The notes: generated from the sequence alone by a model not told the origin. Positions 29,855-38,687 are shown, counted from the first letter of the stretch. The stretch: 64,000 bases of DNA from Dyella flagellata (GCF_030160275.1 NZ_BSOA01000012.1:62001-126000), one strand, 5' to 3'. Numbers and translations are program-made.

Positions 29855-29930
29855 GCGCGTAGGCTGGGATGACAATCCCAGCATCCGGATGCCGCATAGA
29901 AAGCTGGGATTAGCATCCCAGCCTACGCGC
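29855..29930. repeat. GTAGGCTGGGAT repeat, full copy 2
   Basis: Same two-arm architecture as the copy after the SyrP-like gene. It is the only one of the five that lies between divergent rather than convergent genes. Confidence 0.88.
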
Positions 29931-30063
29931 CTCACGTAAGGGAGGGAGCAGATACCCGTTAACTGGGACATGGCCCTAATCGGGTGCTCGCAGGGATACG
30001 CGGCGCCCCAAGGAGGCCTTACCTGGCGTTAGCGTGTAAACTATCCGACTTTTGCCTGTAATC

Positions 30064-30777
30064 ATGATGCAAACCACCCCACGCGCGCCCCTCCGTGGAC
30101 CGACCTTCATCCGCCTGCTTGCTCGCTTGACGGATGCCGTCGACGTGCCCGCGCCTGGCCAGTCGGTGCCGCACCGGCTCAGCCATTGGCTGGATTGGCG
30201 CCAGGCGATTGCACTGTCGACGGCACTGGACGACAAGCCGTCCGAGGTGGACTCCGGCGCCCCACACCTTGACAACACCGTAGAAGATGCGTGCGCGCGC
30301 GTGCGCATGGGCTTGATCCAAGCCATTGCCGGCGACCAGGCATTGGCGCATGGCCAGGCAAAGGCGGGCAGCAAAGAAAAAGACTTGGGCGTACCCATCG
30401 ACTACACAGTCTTTCGTCAGCACTACCTCACCCTGCAACGGCGCATGCATACGGCGATCGGCAACCTGCGCAGCCAACTCCGCGGCGTGCTTGCGCAAAG
30501 ATCGGCGGAAATGGCCCGTCTGGCGGAAGTGGATGCCGTCATGGAGATGGCGTTGAGCCCGCGCGAGCTCAAAGTGATGGCCAGCGTGCCCGCCCTGCTT
30601 GGCCAGCGCTTCGAACGCTTGCGTCAATCCAGGCAGGACTCGCCCGCCGACGCACAGCTGTCGGAAAGCGCGTGGCTGGGCGTCTTTCGCAAAGACATGC
30701 AGAGCCTGCTGCTCGCCGAACTGGAGGTTCGTTTTCAACCGGTCGATGGCTTGCTTGCAGCGCTTCGCGCCTGCTGA
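30064..30777 (+). CDS. DUF3348-family protein
   Basis: A soluble protein of 237 aa, starting at one of two adjacent ATGs (30064 or 30067). The opening TPRAPLRGPTFIRLLARLTD is the recognisable part of DUF3348. No signal peptide, membrane segment or catalytic motif is seen; the middle is helical and charged. It is the first gene of a tight operon with the DUF802 channel protein (10 bp away), the OmpA partner and DUF2894. The family usually keeps this company, so it is probably a cytoplasmic accessory of the membrane complex. The function is unknown. Confidence 0.8.
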   Translation: MMQTTPRAPLRGPTFIRLLARLTDAVDVPAPGQSVPHRLSHWLDWRQAIALSTALDDKPSEVDSGAPHLDNTVEDACARVRMGLIQAIAGDQALAHGQAKAGSKEKDLGVPIDYTVFRQHYLTLQRRMHTAIGNLRSQLRGVLAQRSAEMARLAEVDAVMEMALSPRELKVMASVPALLGQRFERLRQSRQDSPADAQLSESAWLGVFRKDMQSLLLAELEVRFQPVDGLLAALRAC

Positions 30778-30787
30778 ATCGGAAACT

Positions 30788-32884
30788 ATGTCCAGAAATC
30801 TTCTTTATCTTGCCGTATTCCTTGCAGGCCTTGTGGCCGTGGGCTGGATCGGCGTGGGTTATGTCGGTTCCAATGCACTGGGCGCCACCGTCGCGATGGC
30901 CATTGGAATTTGTTATCTCGCCGGCGGATTCGAGTTGCATCGCTATCGGCGCGCTACGGCCACGCTGCAGCATGCCGTCGCCGGCCTGACCGCACCGCCG
31001 ACCAGCCTGAACGAGTGGCTCGACGTGCTGCCCCAGCGCCTGCGCACACCGGTGCGCCTGCGCATCGAAGGTGAGCGCGCAACGCTGCCAGGGCCGACGC
31101 TAACGCCGTATCTGGTCGGATTGCTGGTCCTGCTCGGCATGCTAGGCACGCTGCTTGGCATGATGGCTACGCTCAGGGGTACCGGCTTGGCGCTGGAAAG
31201 CGCAACGGATTTGCAAGCCATCCGCGGGTCTCTCGCTGCTCCGATCAAGGGACTGGGGTTTGCCTTCGGCACCTCCATGGCGGGTGTCGCCAGCTCGGCC
31301 ATGCTCGGCCTGCTTTCCGCGCTCTACCAGCGCGAGCGGCTCCAGGCGGTGCAACGGCTGGATGTGAAAATCGCGACGACGCTGCGCGTCCATTCGACCG
31401 CCCATCGGCGCGAGGAAACGTTCAAGCTGTTGCAACAGCAGACCGAGCTGATGCCTGCCCTCGTCCATCAGTTGCAGGCGATGATGGCGACCATGGAGCA
31501 GCAAAGCATCGCCGCGAGCGAGCGGCAACTGGCCAACCAGCAAGCCTTTCACGCCACCACCGAGGCGGCTTATCTACGCCTGGCCACCTCAGTGGAGCAA
31601 TCCTTGCAGCGCAGCGCCACCGAAAGCGCTCATGCCGTCAGCGCCGTGTTGCAGCCTGCCATGGAGGCCACCATGGCGGGCCTGGTGCGCGAAACGGCTG
31701 CCATGCACGGCACCGTTACGCATGCGGTACAGCGTCAATTGGATGAGCTATCCGCTGGCTTTGAGCAAACCACTACGGCCGTGGCGGGCATCTGGAACGA
31801 GTCATTGGCGCAACACCGCCAATCGAATGCGGCGCTTGCCGAAGATTTGCGCCTTGCGCAGACTCATCTCACCGAGACCTTCGACCGCCGCTCGCTCGAT
31901 CTGGTCGAAAACATCGCCACGCGCCTCGACCAGATGACGAACCAGCTGTCGAACGGCTGGAATGAGGCGTTGTCGCGCCAAGAGACAGTCCATGCGGAGC
32001 TGACCACTGGACATGAGCAAGCGCTGAGCGCGGCTGCCGTGACCTTCAAAGAGCATGCAACGTCGCTGGTCGATGTCGTGCACCGGTCGCATACGGATTT
32101 GCAGGCCGTGCTGGAATCGCGCGACGAGCAGCGCCTGGCCACCTGGAGCGAGACCTTCGCCACGATGACCACGGCCTTGAACCAGCGTTGGGTGCAACAG
32201 GACGAGCAAGCCGCGCAGCGGCAAACGGCAGTCTGCGACACGCTGGCCCGGACCATGCACGAGGTGTCGGCACAAATGCAGACACATACCAGCGATACCA
32301 TCGCTGAGGTTCTGCGTCTCGTACAAGCTGCATCGGAAGCGCCCAAGGTGGCCGCTGACGTCATCGCCGAACTACGCCGTAGTCTTTCTGAAAGCATGGC
32401 TCGTGACAACGCCATGCTGGAGGAGCGCAACCGTTTGCTGAGCACACTGCAAACCCTGCTCGATGCCGTCAATCACGCGTCCACCGAACAACGGGTTGCG
32501 GTCGACGCGCTGGTGACCACCTCGGCGGACTTGCTGGAGCGGGTCAGTACTCGCTTCTCCGGCCAGATCGAGGCGGAGGTCGGCAAGCTGGACGCGGCGG
32601 CGGCACAGGTCACCAGTGGCGCGGTAGAGGTAGCGAGCCTGGGCGAGGCATTCGGGACGGCGGTCCAGCTATTTGGCCAGTCGAACCAGGTCTTGACGGA
32701 ACACTTGCAGCAGATCGCCGGCGCGCTGGACAAGTCGCTGGTGCGCAGTGACGAACAGCTCGCCTATTACGTGGCGCAAGCCAGGGAAGTGATCGACCTG
32801 AGCATGCTTTCGCAAAAGCAGATCATCGAGGATCTGCAACGCATGACCCAGCAGCCCGCGTCGGTCGGAACCCAAAGCGCATGA
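30788..32884 (+). CDS. DUF802 MotA/ExbB-like channel protein with long coiled-coil tail
   Basis: A 698-aa protein from the ATG at 30788. Four hydrophobic segments are visible near residues 5-24, 31-48, 106-126 and 156-178. The last two, with GMLGTLLGMMATLRGTG and LGFAFGTSMAGVASSAMLG, match the proton-channel helices of MotA/TolQ/ExbB proteins. Residues 190-690 are almost entirely Ala/Glu/Gln/Leu-rich helix, a long cytoplasmic coiled coil, as in ZorA of the Zorya anti-phage system. The stop overlaps the next start (ATGA). With the OmpA/MotB-like partner it should form an ion-driven stator in the inner membrane. The job of the complex is not known to me. Confidence 0.82.
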   Translation: MSRNLLYLAVFLAGLVAVGWIGVGYVGSNALGATVAMAIGICYLAGGFELHRYRRATATLQHAVAGLTAPPTSLNEWLDVLPQRLRTPVRLRIEGERATLPGPTLTPYLVGLLVLLGMLGTLLGMMATLRGTGLALESATDLQAIRGSLAAPIKGLGFAFGTSMAGVASSAMLGLLSALYQRERLQAVQRLDVKIATTLRVHSTAHRREETFKLLQQQTELMPALVHQLQAMMATMEQQSIAASERQLANQQAFHATTEAAYLRLATSVEQSLQRSATESAHAVSAVLQPAMEATMAGLVRETAAMHGTVTHAVQRQLDELSAGFEQTTTAVAGIWNESLAQHRQSNAALAEDLRLAQTHLTETFDRRSLDLVENIATRLDQMTNQLSNGWNEALSRQETVHAELTTGHEQALSAAAVTFKEHATSLVDVVHRSHTDLQAVLESRDEQRLATWSETFATMTTALNQRWVQQDEQAAQRQTAVCDTLARTMHEVSAQMQTHTSDTIAEVLRLVQAASEAPKVAADVIAELRRSLSESMARDNAMLEERNRLLSTLQTLLDAVNHASTEQRVAVDALVTTSADLLERVSTRFSGQIEAEVGKLDAAAAQVTSGAVEVASLGEAFGTAVQLFGQSNQVLTEHLQQIAGALDKSLVRSDEQLAYYVAQAREVIDLSMLSQKQIIEDLQRMTQQPASVGTQSA

Positions 32885-33522
32885 ACGACGACATGGAAGT
32901 ATCGACGGCGCCGATCTGGGCCGCCTTCGGTGACCTGATGTCGGTGCTGCTTGGCGTGTTCGTGCTGATCCTGGTGGGCGTGATCGGGGTGCAGCTGCAA
33001 TTGTCCAATCGTTTGGACGACGAGATCAGGCAGCGGCAGGCCGAGGCCCAGCGCAGCAAGGCCCTGGAGCAGGCGTTGGCAGTACCGTTGGCGGCGGGCC
33101 GCGTCACCCTTGTTAACGGGCGCATCGGCATTGCCGGCAATGTGCTGTTCGCGCTCAACTCCGATCAACTGCAACCGGAAGGCCGCGAGGTGTTGAAGAG
33201 CCTGGCCGGCCCTCTGTCAAACTACCTGAAAGCTCGCGGCGGCATGCTGATGGTGAGCGGCTTCACCGATGACCAGCAAGTGCGCGACGGCAATCGCCAG
33301 TTCGCCGACAACTGGGAGTTGTCGGCGGAACGCGCGCTGACCGTTACGCGTACCCTGATTGCCGAAGGCATCCCCGCCTCCGCGATATTCGCCGCTGCAT
33401 TCGGCTCGCAGCAGCCCGTGGCCCCGAATGCCAATGACGAAGGACGGGCGAGAAACCGGCGCGTTGAAATCGCCCCATTGCCCAGTCCACCATCGGCAAC
33501 AACGCCCCCCCATGAGCCCTAG
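32881..33522 (+). CDS. OmpA/MotB-like stator partner
   Basis: A 213-aa protein with one N-terminal membrane helix (residues about 13-38) that carries an acidic residue at its start (AAFGDLMSVLLGVFVL, Asp18). This is the arrangement of the proton-binding Asp in MotB, ExbD and ZorB. A short coiled coil follows, then an OmpA peptidoglycan-binding domain (VLFALNSDQLQPEGREVL ... GFTDDQQ ... NWELSAERA ... NDEGRARNRRVEI). It overlaps the channel gene by 4 bp and the DUF2894 gene by 11 bp. It likely anchors the channel to the cell wall. Confidence 0.88.
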   Translation: MNDDMEVSTAPIWAAFGDLMSVLLGVFVLILVGVIGVQLQLSNRLDDEIRQRQAEAQRSKALEQALAVPLAAGRVTLVNGRIGIAGNVLFALNSDQLQPEGREVLKSLAGPLSNYLKARGGMLMVSGFTDDQQVRDGNRQFADNWELSAERALTVTRTLIAEGIPASAIFAAAFGSQQPVAPNANDEGRARNRRVEIAPLPSPPSATTPPHEP

Positions 33523-34165
33523 CCGAACTCGCGCCAAGCTGACGCTCGATAGGTGGCGCAAGCAGCGCGCCGATCGCATGGATCCGGTCCGCTTTCAATT
33601 TATCGCGGCGATGGCGCGGCGTACGGCCGGACATGGCGGAAAAGCACGCGCGATGCTGGACGAAAAACTGGCCAGGCTGCTTGATGCCTATGCCAGTGAT
33701 CTGGATAAGGCCGCCTTCAACGCCGATGCGACCGACCCTGCGCCAGTACCATCCGCTCCGGAGCGTGGAGCCCTCGGCGCACTGACCAAGCACATCGACA
33801 GCCATGTGGCGGCACGCAGCAACGAACTCGGGGCGAATGACGCCCTGCTTCGGCGCGACAGCTTTCCAAGCCTGGGGCTGCTCGACGACTTCAGGAAAAC
33901 CTGGTCCCGACTACGTGCCGAAAGCCAGTTGCAACAGTCGTTGGAGCAGGTACCCACGGACGCAGGCCCGCTCAATTCAAGCGCGCTCGTCCATCGTTCG
34001 ATCGCGCTCATGCGCGAAAGCTCACCCGAGTATCTGCGGCACTTCCTGGCATACGTCGATGACCTGTCATGGCTAACGCAGATCGGCGCAAGCGGGATCT
34101 TGGCCGATGCGGCCAAAGATACGCCTCCTGGCAGGAGTGCCAGAAAGCGCGCGGGAGACAAATGA
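33512..34165 (+). CDS. DUF2894-family protein
   Basis: A 217-aa soluble, basic and helical protein; ATG at 33512 inside the end of the OmpA gene. The start SRTRAKLTLDRWRKQRADRMDPVRFQFIAAMARR is arginine-rich. The distinctive C-terminal part is WSRLRAESQLQQSLEQVPTDAGPLNSSALVHRSIALMRE. No nuclease, ATPase or other catalytic motif can be seen. It is the last gene of the DUF3348-DUF802-OmpA operon and probably contacts the cytoplasmic tail of the channel. The function is unknown. Confidence 0.78.
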   Translation: MSPSRTRAKLTLDRWRKQRADRMDPVRFQFIAAMARRTAGHGGKARAMLDEKLARLLDAYASDLDKAAFNADATDPAPVPSAPERGALGALTKHIDSHVAARSNELGANDALLRRDSFPSLGLLDDFRKTWSRLRAESQLQQSLEQVPTDAGPLNSSALVHRSIALMRESSPEYLRHFLAYVDDLSWLTQIGASGILADAAKDTPPGRSARKRAGDK

Positions 34166-34237
34166 GCAGCAAGCATGCCGATCGACTGGCCGCAGCTCAT
34201 TGGGTAGCCATTGCGGTCTGTCGGCCACGGCTTGACG

Positions 34238-34269
34238 TGTAACGAACGTTACATGTAACGTTCGTTACA
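34238..34269. promoter_or_regulatory. Perfect 32-bp palindromic operator of the TetR gene
   Basis: Arms TGTAACGAACGTTACA and TGTAACGTTCGTTACA form a perfect 32-bp palindrome with nested GTAACG/CGTTAC half-sites. Its last base is the A of the TetR start codon. This is the expected form of an autoregulatory TetR operator able to hold one or two dimers. Confidence 0.85.
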
Positions 34270-34874
34270 TGCAACCTCGCAAAGAAGAACTCACCGCCGC
34301 ACTGATCGATTACTTGCTGGCACATGGCCTGTCGGAGCTGTCGCTGCGACCACTTGCCGCCGAGCTGGGCACCAGTGCGCGCCTGCTGATCTACCACTTC
34401 GGTTCCAAGGAAGGTTTGTTGGCCGCAGCGATGGATGCGATGCATGGACATCTGCGCAGCTCGTTGCAGGCTCTGGCAGATGCCCATGCACCGAAAGGAA
34501 CCAAGCCGTTGCGCCGGTTCTGGGATTGGGCGATCACAGCAGAGAATTTCCCCTATCTGAAGCTGCTCTATGAGCTACAGATACTGGCGGCCCGCAACCC
34601 GGAAACCTACGGCCACCTGTTAAAAAACCACGCGGCGAGCTGGTTAGAGCTGGTCAAGCGCGTGATGCCGGACGACGAGCGCGACGCGGCCATGGCCAGC
34701 TTGCCGATCGCCGTATTCGACGGCCTGTTCCTGGAGCTGATGAACACCGGCGACCGCAAGCGCACCACCCATGCGCTCGACCGCTTCATCGGCCTGGTGG
34801 AGCAGGCGCGCCTGCATCGTGCGAGCGCCACCCTCAAGCCGCGTAGTACATCCACACGTAAACGGGGAACATGA
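34269..34874 (+). CDS. TetR-family transcriptional regulator
   Basis: 201 aa. The N-terminal helix-turn-helix (LTAALIDYLLAHGLSELSLRPLAAELGTSARLLIYHFGSKEGLL) is typical of TetR; the C-terminal ligand domain is not specific. The ATG directly follows the palindrome, leaving no room for a ribosome site. Translation is therefore leaderless or starts elsewhere; no good downstream start is apparent before the HTH. The stop is 1 bp before the CPBP protease start, so the two form an operon likely repressed by this protein. Confidence 0.9.
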   Translation: MQPRKEELTAALIDYLLAHGLSELSLRPLAAELGTSARLLIYHFGSKEGLLAAAMDAMHGHLRSSLQALADAHAPKGTKPLRRFWDWAITAENFPYLKLLYELQILAARNPETYGHLLKNHAASWLELVKRVMPDDERDAAMASLPIAVFDGLFLELMNTGDRKRTTHALDRFIGLVEQARLHRASATLKPRSTSTRKRGT

Positions 34875-34875
34875 C

Positions 34876-35538
34876 ATGGTCGCAACGATTGCTGCTGCGC
34901 CTACACCTGGCAGGCCCACCATGCGCACGCTGGGCGGGCTGTTGCTGGCGCTGGGAGGCATCAGTTTGCTGTCCGGCAACTGGAACGAACTCACCGGACT
35001 TGGCCAGCTAATTGGCAAAGAGCTGCTTTATTGGGGCCTGGTTGCCGCATTGCTTGGCTATGTAATCAAAGTGGAGCGACGTCCGCTTGCCTCAGTCGGG
35101 TTCCGGCGACCGGGCTGGAAAGATTGGTCGCTGGCGTTTTTTGTCGGCCTGCTGATACTCGCCTGCCTTGGACTGATCTACTACGTTGTGTTTCCGGCTC
35201 TCAACTGGTCTGAAAACCAGCACCTGGCCCAGCTGGCGACGATTCCCTACTGGCTCAATGGCTTGATCGTGGTACGCGCAGCAGTATCCGAGGAACTGCT
35301 TTTCCGTGGCTATGCTGTCGAGCGACTGCAGGAGCTTACCGGCAGCCGCTTTGTCGCCGGCGCGCTCAGTTGCTCGGTGTTCGCGCTGGATCATGTCGGC
35401 AGCTGGGGCTGGCATCACGTTCTGGTGGCCGGCGCGGCCGGCGCGATCTTTACTGTGTTTTACCTGTGGCGCCGAAACCTGTGGGCATGCATGCTGGCCC
35501 ATTTCATCGTTGACGCGGCTGCTTTTCTGTCGGGCTGA
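34876..35538 (+). CDS. CPBP-family intramembrane glutamic endopeptidase
   Basis: 220 aa with several membrane helices. The family motifs are visible: EELLFRGY (motif 1, EExxxR), a histidine in FALDHVGSWGWHH (motif 2) and HFIVDAAAF (motif 3). The ATG at 34876 has GGGGA upstream and lies just after the TetR gene. CPBP (Abi) proteases are related to Rce1; bacterial members include bacteriocin self-immunity proteins. No target is suggested by the context. Confidence 0.88.
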   Translation: MVATIAAAPTPGRPTMRTLGGLLLALGGISLLSGNWNELTGLGQLIGKELLYWGLVAALLGYVIKVERRPLASVGFRRPGWKDWSLAFFVGLLILACLGLIYYVVFPALNWSENQHLAQLATIPYWLNGLIVVRAAVSEELLFRGYAVERLQELTGSRFVAGALSCSVFALDHVGSWGWHHVLVAGAAGAIFTVFYLWRRNLWACMLAHFIVDAAAFLSG

Positions 35539-35591
35539 GTGGCGCTTGGTAAAAACAGGTCGCTCTTGCAACTGCGCTCTCTGGAACTCAA

Positions 35592-36701
35592 GTGAATACA
35601 TCACCGTCGTCACCCGAAGCTAAACGCACCGATGCGCCATCCATCCGCATCGGCGCACTCGTTCCGCGAAGCCGACCCGGCTGGGTCCAAGCAGGCGAAC
35701 ACCTGCTTGCCGGACTCGAACTGGCTGTTCGAGAAGTGAATGACACAGGCGGAATCCAGGGAAGACCGCTCGAACTGATCGTCCGAGATACCGCGGCGGA
35801 TCCACAGCGCGCCACAGCGGCCGTGGATGAATTGGCCAGCCTGGGCGTAGTCGCACTAGCGGGGGAATATCACAGCGTCGTTGCTCGCGCTGTAGCTGCC
35901 CGCGCCAATGCCCTTGGCCTGCCCTTCGTTTGCTCATCCGCGGTGCTCGACGCACTCACCGAACAGCCGACGGATTGGGTAGCGCGCCTCGCCCCGGCAC
36001 AGTCCCACGGTTGGCGCATCTACGCCGACTTCCTCCTCAGCGCAGGCTACCGTCGAATCGCCGTAGCCATTCAGCCGAGTGTCTACTGGACAGCAGGGGC
36101 GCGCATTCTGCGCGACCACCTTACGCCACGGGGCGGCACGATCACCGAACTCGACATGAGCGTGCTTGCACCCAGGGCCGTGTGCGATGAATTGATCAAC
36201 CATCGCGTAACAGCCCTCCTCCTTCTGGCCGGCCACTCGGAGCCGGCAGTGTCGATCGTCAGGTCCGTGCGTCGCGACCCGCGTCTCGCCGAACTACTGA
36301 TGGGCGCTCCAGCAGGCCAACCGGAGTTGACCGAGTGGGCAACGTTGCTGGGCGACGACGGCAACTCGATCCCGTTCTTGCGCTACTTGCCCGAGCGCTT
36401 CAGCGCGCTCGGCGCCCGAGTCGAGGTAGCTCTTCGCGAACGACTGAACGAAGCGCCCTCCTTCGTCGCCTTCGAGGGCTACGACACGATCGCGGTGCTT
36501 GCCGATGTGCTGCGCCAAGGCTTGGATCTGACGCGCAATAAAGAATGTTGGTCGCGCGTTTCCGTCGAAGGCACCCGCGGGAAGATCCAGTTCTCCCGCG
36601 CGCCAGGCATCAGCGTGTGGCAATGGACTTGGCCACCAGTGCAAGTCGTGGATCGCGATCCGAAGGAGCCTCATCGTTTTCGGGTACTGCATACCAGCTG
36701 A
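35592..36701 (+). CDS. Type 1 periplasmic-binding-fold protein without signal peptide
   Basis: 369 aa starting at a GTG. It has the LivK/AmiC-type binding fold: IRIGALVPRS at the start, LAGLELAVREVNDTGGIQGRPLELIVRDT, ALAGEYHSV and FVAFEGYDTIAVLADVL. The first 17 residues are polar and there is no signal peptide or lipobox, so the protein appears cytoplasmic. No ABC permease or ATPase gene is nearby. It may be a cytoplasmic ligand sensor like AmiC, or an orphan binding protein whose export signal has been lost. No partner regulator is adjacent. Confidence 0.75.
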   Translation: MNTSPSSPEAKRTDAPSIRIGALVPRSRPGWVQAGEHLLAGLELAVREVNDTGGIQGRPLELIVRDTAADPQRATAAVDELASLGVVALAGEYHSVVARAVAARANALGLPFVCSSAVLDALTEQPTDWVARLAPAQSHGWRIYADFLLSAGYRRIAVAIQPSVYWTAGARILRDHLTPRGGTITELDMSVLAPRAVCDELINHRVTALLLLAGHSEPAVSIVRSVRRDPRLAELLMGAPAGQPELTEWATLLGDDGNSIPFLRYLPERFSALGARVEVALRERLNEAPSFVAFEGYDTIAVLADVLRQGLDLTRNKECWSRVSVEGTRGKIQFSRAPGISVWQWTWPPVQVVDRDPKEPHRFRVLHTS

Positions 36702-36845
36702 GTGCCCGACTCACCAGAGCAAGGTTCGCGCTCCAAGTACCCGCAACCGTCCATAGGCCATATGGTCTATGGCTAGTGAATCACTTACATGCGACAAGGC
36801 CGTTCCATCTGCCCTCGCTTATTCACCGCGGTTCCAGGATAGAGC

Positions 36846-37847
36846 ATGAAAAAGCCAGCTTCGGTTCGGGCCTTGCTAAGCGTGGCTGCCACGGCATGGG
36901 TGGCCAGCCTTCCGGCTGTCGCAGCTTCGCGGCATGGCGATGCCGCGCCGCCGATCGATCAATCCTTCATCTCGTTCTGGCAAGCAGCCAAGGACAAGCC
37001 ATTCGCCGAACAGGAGGCGCTCTGGGACAAGTACATTGAGCAACCCCGTGAGGCGATTTATCAATCCGTTGTCTGGGAAGTCCGCGACAATCCGGACTGG
37101 CGCAAGCAGAAAGACCTTCAATTGAAAGCCCGGTTTGATGAGTACCGCAGCATGGGCAAGGGCATACCGGAAGAAACCCAGGCCATCAATACTGCGCTGG
37201 GTGTGCAAGCGAAACGATTCGCCCAGTATTTCGGTGCGTCGGGGCAACCTCGCGCGGTCGTGGTGCTCTCCCCCAATTTCGATGCCAAGAGCGGCATCCT
37301 GCCCGACGGCACACCGGTGCTTACACTGGCGGTCGATTCCCTGCTGCTGGAAAAAGCGCAATTGGATGTGCTGCTGCCACACGAGCTGTTCCATTTATGG
37401 GATGCCGAACATGCCGGCATCACCAACGATGGCGTGATGCCAAGCACGCATTTGCTGCTACCGCTTTTTGAAGAGGGATTGGCGACTTACGTGAGCACGG
37501 TCGTGTCGCCCGGGCACACCGATGGGGAGTACCTTCTTCAGAACGATCTTGGTGCTTTGCCGGATGCGACATTGCCCGCGGTGGCAAAGCGCTTTCTCCT
37601 GGACGCGGACGTAATGACCATAGATCCGGCGAAACACAAGACATCGGATACCTATGTGCGCTGGTTTGACTCGGGGCGAACCCAGTTCCAAGCCAAGCTG
37701 CCCAATCGCTCGGGATATTGGCTTGGACTGCACGTCATACGCGTCCTGAGCCGCAGCCACAGCTTGAGTGAAATGGCCTCATGGTCGCCACAGAAGGCGG
37801 AGACGGAGACCCGCAGTGCGCTAACTGCGCTGGCGGACAGCAACTAG
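36846..37847 (+). CDS. Exported HExxH zinc metallopeptidase-like protein
   Basis: 333 aa with a clear signal peptide (KKPASVRALLSVAATAWVA, cleaved near AVAAS). The motif HELFH lies in LLPHELFHLWDAEH, and a downstream FEEGLATYV gives the likely third zinc ligand. This is the gluzincin-type arrangement seen in DUF2268-like peptidases. It probably acts in the periplasm. It stands alone, 144 bp after the binding-protein gene, and no substrate can be inferred. Confidence 0.75.
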   Translation: MKKPASVRALLSVAATAWVASLPAVAASRHGDAAPPIDQSFISFWQAAKDKPFAEQEALWDKYIEQPREAIYQSVVWEVRDNPDWRKQKDLQLKARFDEYRSMGKGIPEETQAINTALGVQAKRFAQYFGASGQPRAVVVLSPNFDAKSGILPDGTPVLTLAVDSLLLEKAQLDVLLPHELFHLWDAEHAGITNDGVMPSTHLLLPLFEEGLATYVSTVVSPGHTDGEYLLQNDLGALPDATLPAVAKRFLLDADVMTIDPAKHKTSDTYVRWFDSGRTQFQAKLPNRSGYWLGLHVIRVLSRSHSLSEMASWSPQKAETETRSALTALADSN

Positions 37848-37876
37848 GCCTTTCTTAGGCGTTGGACGGCTCTTAA

Positions 37877-38203
37877 TCATGCGCATAGCTTGTCTGAAAC
37901 GTAGCGATTCAGACTAATACCCTCTTCTGCTGCGCGAATGGCTAGTGCTTTATGCCGCTCCGGCGGGATGCGCACCTGAAACTTGCCAGAGTAAGATTTG
38001 CTGCTGAGAGGCTCCGGCAACGCTTCCCCATTTTTCTGCATGTCGACTACGACATCGCGGACCACATCGAGGATCCCAGCCAGCGCTTTTTGAAGATCTT
38101 CGGCCAACCATGAAAGGCTCGGAAACTCGGCGCACAGGCCTATGTATTCCTGATCTTCTTCAGACCACATGACTCGATAGGTGTAATGACGATAATTCAT
38201 CAT
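37877..38203 (-). CDS. HicB-like antitoxin, orphan
   Basis: 108 aa from the first of two adjacent ATGs, with GGAA just upstream. The N-terminal HicB fold reads YRVMWSEEDQEYIGLCAEFPSLSWLAEDLQKALAGI. The C-terminal part (SGKFQVRIPPERHKALAIRAAEEGISLNRYVSDKL) is a ribbon-helix-helix DNA-binding domain. HicB normally neutralises the HicA mRNA interferase and represses its own operon. No HicA-like frame is seen on either side, so this copy is an orphan or works as a regulator. Confidence 0.82.
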   Translation of the reverse strand: MMNYRHYTYRVMWSEEDQEYIGLCAEFPSLSWLAEDLQKALAGILDVVRDVVVDMQKNGEALPEPLSSKSYSGKFQVRIPPERHKALAIRAAEEGISLNRYVSDKLCA

Positions 38204-38345
38204 TTGATTCCGTTTATTCTTTTTTACCCTGCTCTTGCGTACGCGGAAATAGGAATATGTTTTAAAAACGTGTGCAATCTTGGGTGCACCAATTTTGCGC
38301 GCTTTTTTCGCCATTCTGCTCACGTACCTAAAGCCAGGCTGTCAA

Positions 38346-38687
38346 TCAGATAAGCATCCGCTCATCCTCGGACGACTCGCAAGGCATCGACGAGTCGTAG
38401 TGCTGGACGGTTTCCGGGTGCGTCAGCAGGTACTGGTCGTCTTCAGGGTAGTAACGGGAGTGCGAAATATCGTCGCCGGCGAATGCCCTGATCGAGGCTT
38501 CGTCTTTCCACCAGCTGAGCGTGACGATCTCCGATCGCCTCGCATCGAGATCCCGTACCGCGATCACCGCGCCCAGGTTGCCTTCCGTGCGCCGGTATTC
38601 GGCCAGCCCCGTCGCGGTGACGTACTCCACATATTCGTCTTTCAGCTCGCGGCGTATTTCCGCGCGCCATTCTCTCAGGATTGCCAT
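38346..38687 (-). CDS. ABM-domain (antibiotic biosynthesis monooxygenase-like) protein
   Basis: 113 aa with the ferredoxin-like ABM fold: AEYRRTEGNLGAVIAVRD, SEIVTLSWWKDEASIRAFAGDD and YPEDDQYLL. Such proteins include cofactor-free quinol monooxygenases and haem-degrading enzymes, but many have no known reaction. It is divergent from the MarR-DoxX operon and shares the control region holding the palindrome, so it may be under the same regulator. The C-terminus is acidic. Confidence 0.75.
   Translation of the reverse strand: MAILREWRAEIRRELKDEYVEYVTATGLAEYRRTEGNLGAVIAVRDLDARRSEIVTLSWWKDEASIRAFAGDDISHSRYYPEDDQYLLTHPETVQHYDSSMPCESSEDERMLI

Larger units (their letters stand above)
29475..30063. 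other. Long divergent intergenic region (589 bp)
   Basis: No credible gene. It separates the PKD gene (minus) from the DUF3348 operon (plus), so promoters for both should lie here. It also holds a GC-rich palindrome (29793-29817) and a full copy of the GTAGGCTGGGAT repeat (29855-29930). Confidence 0.7.

Noticed and set aside
38204-38345. Possible HicA toxin gene upstream of HicB
   Set aside because: The open stretch is basic but has none of the HicA sequence features and is too short.
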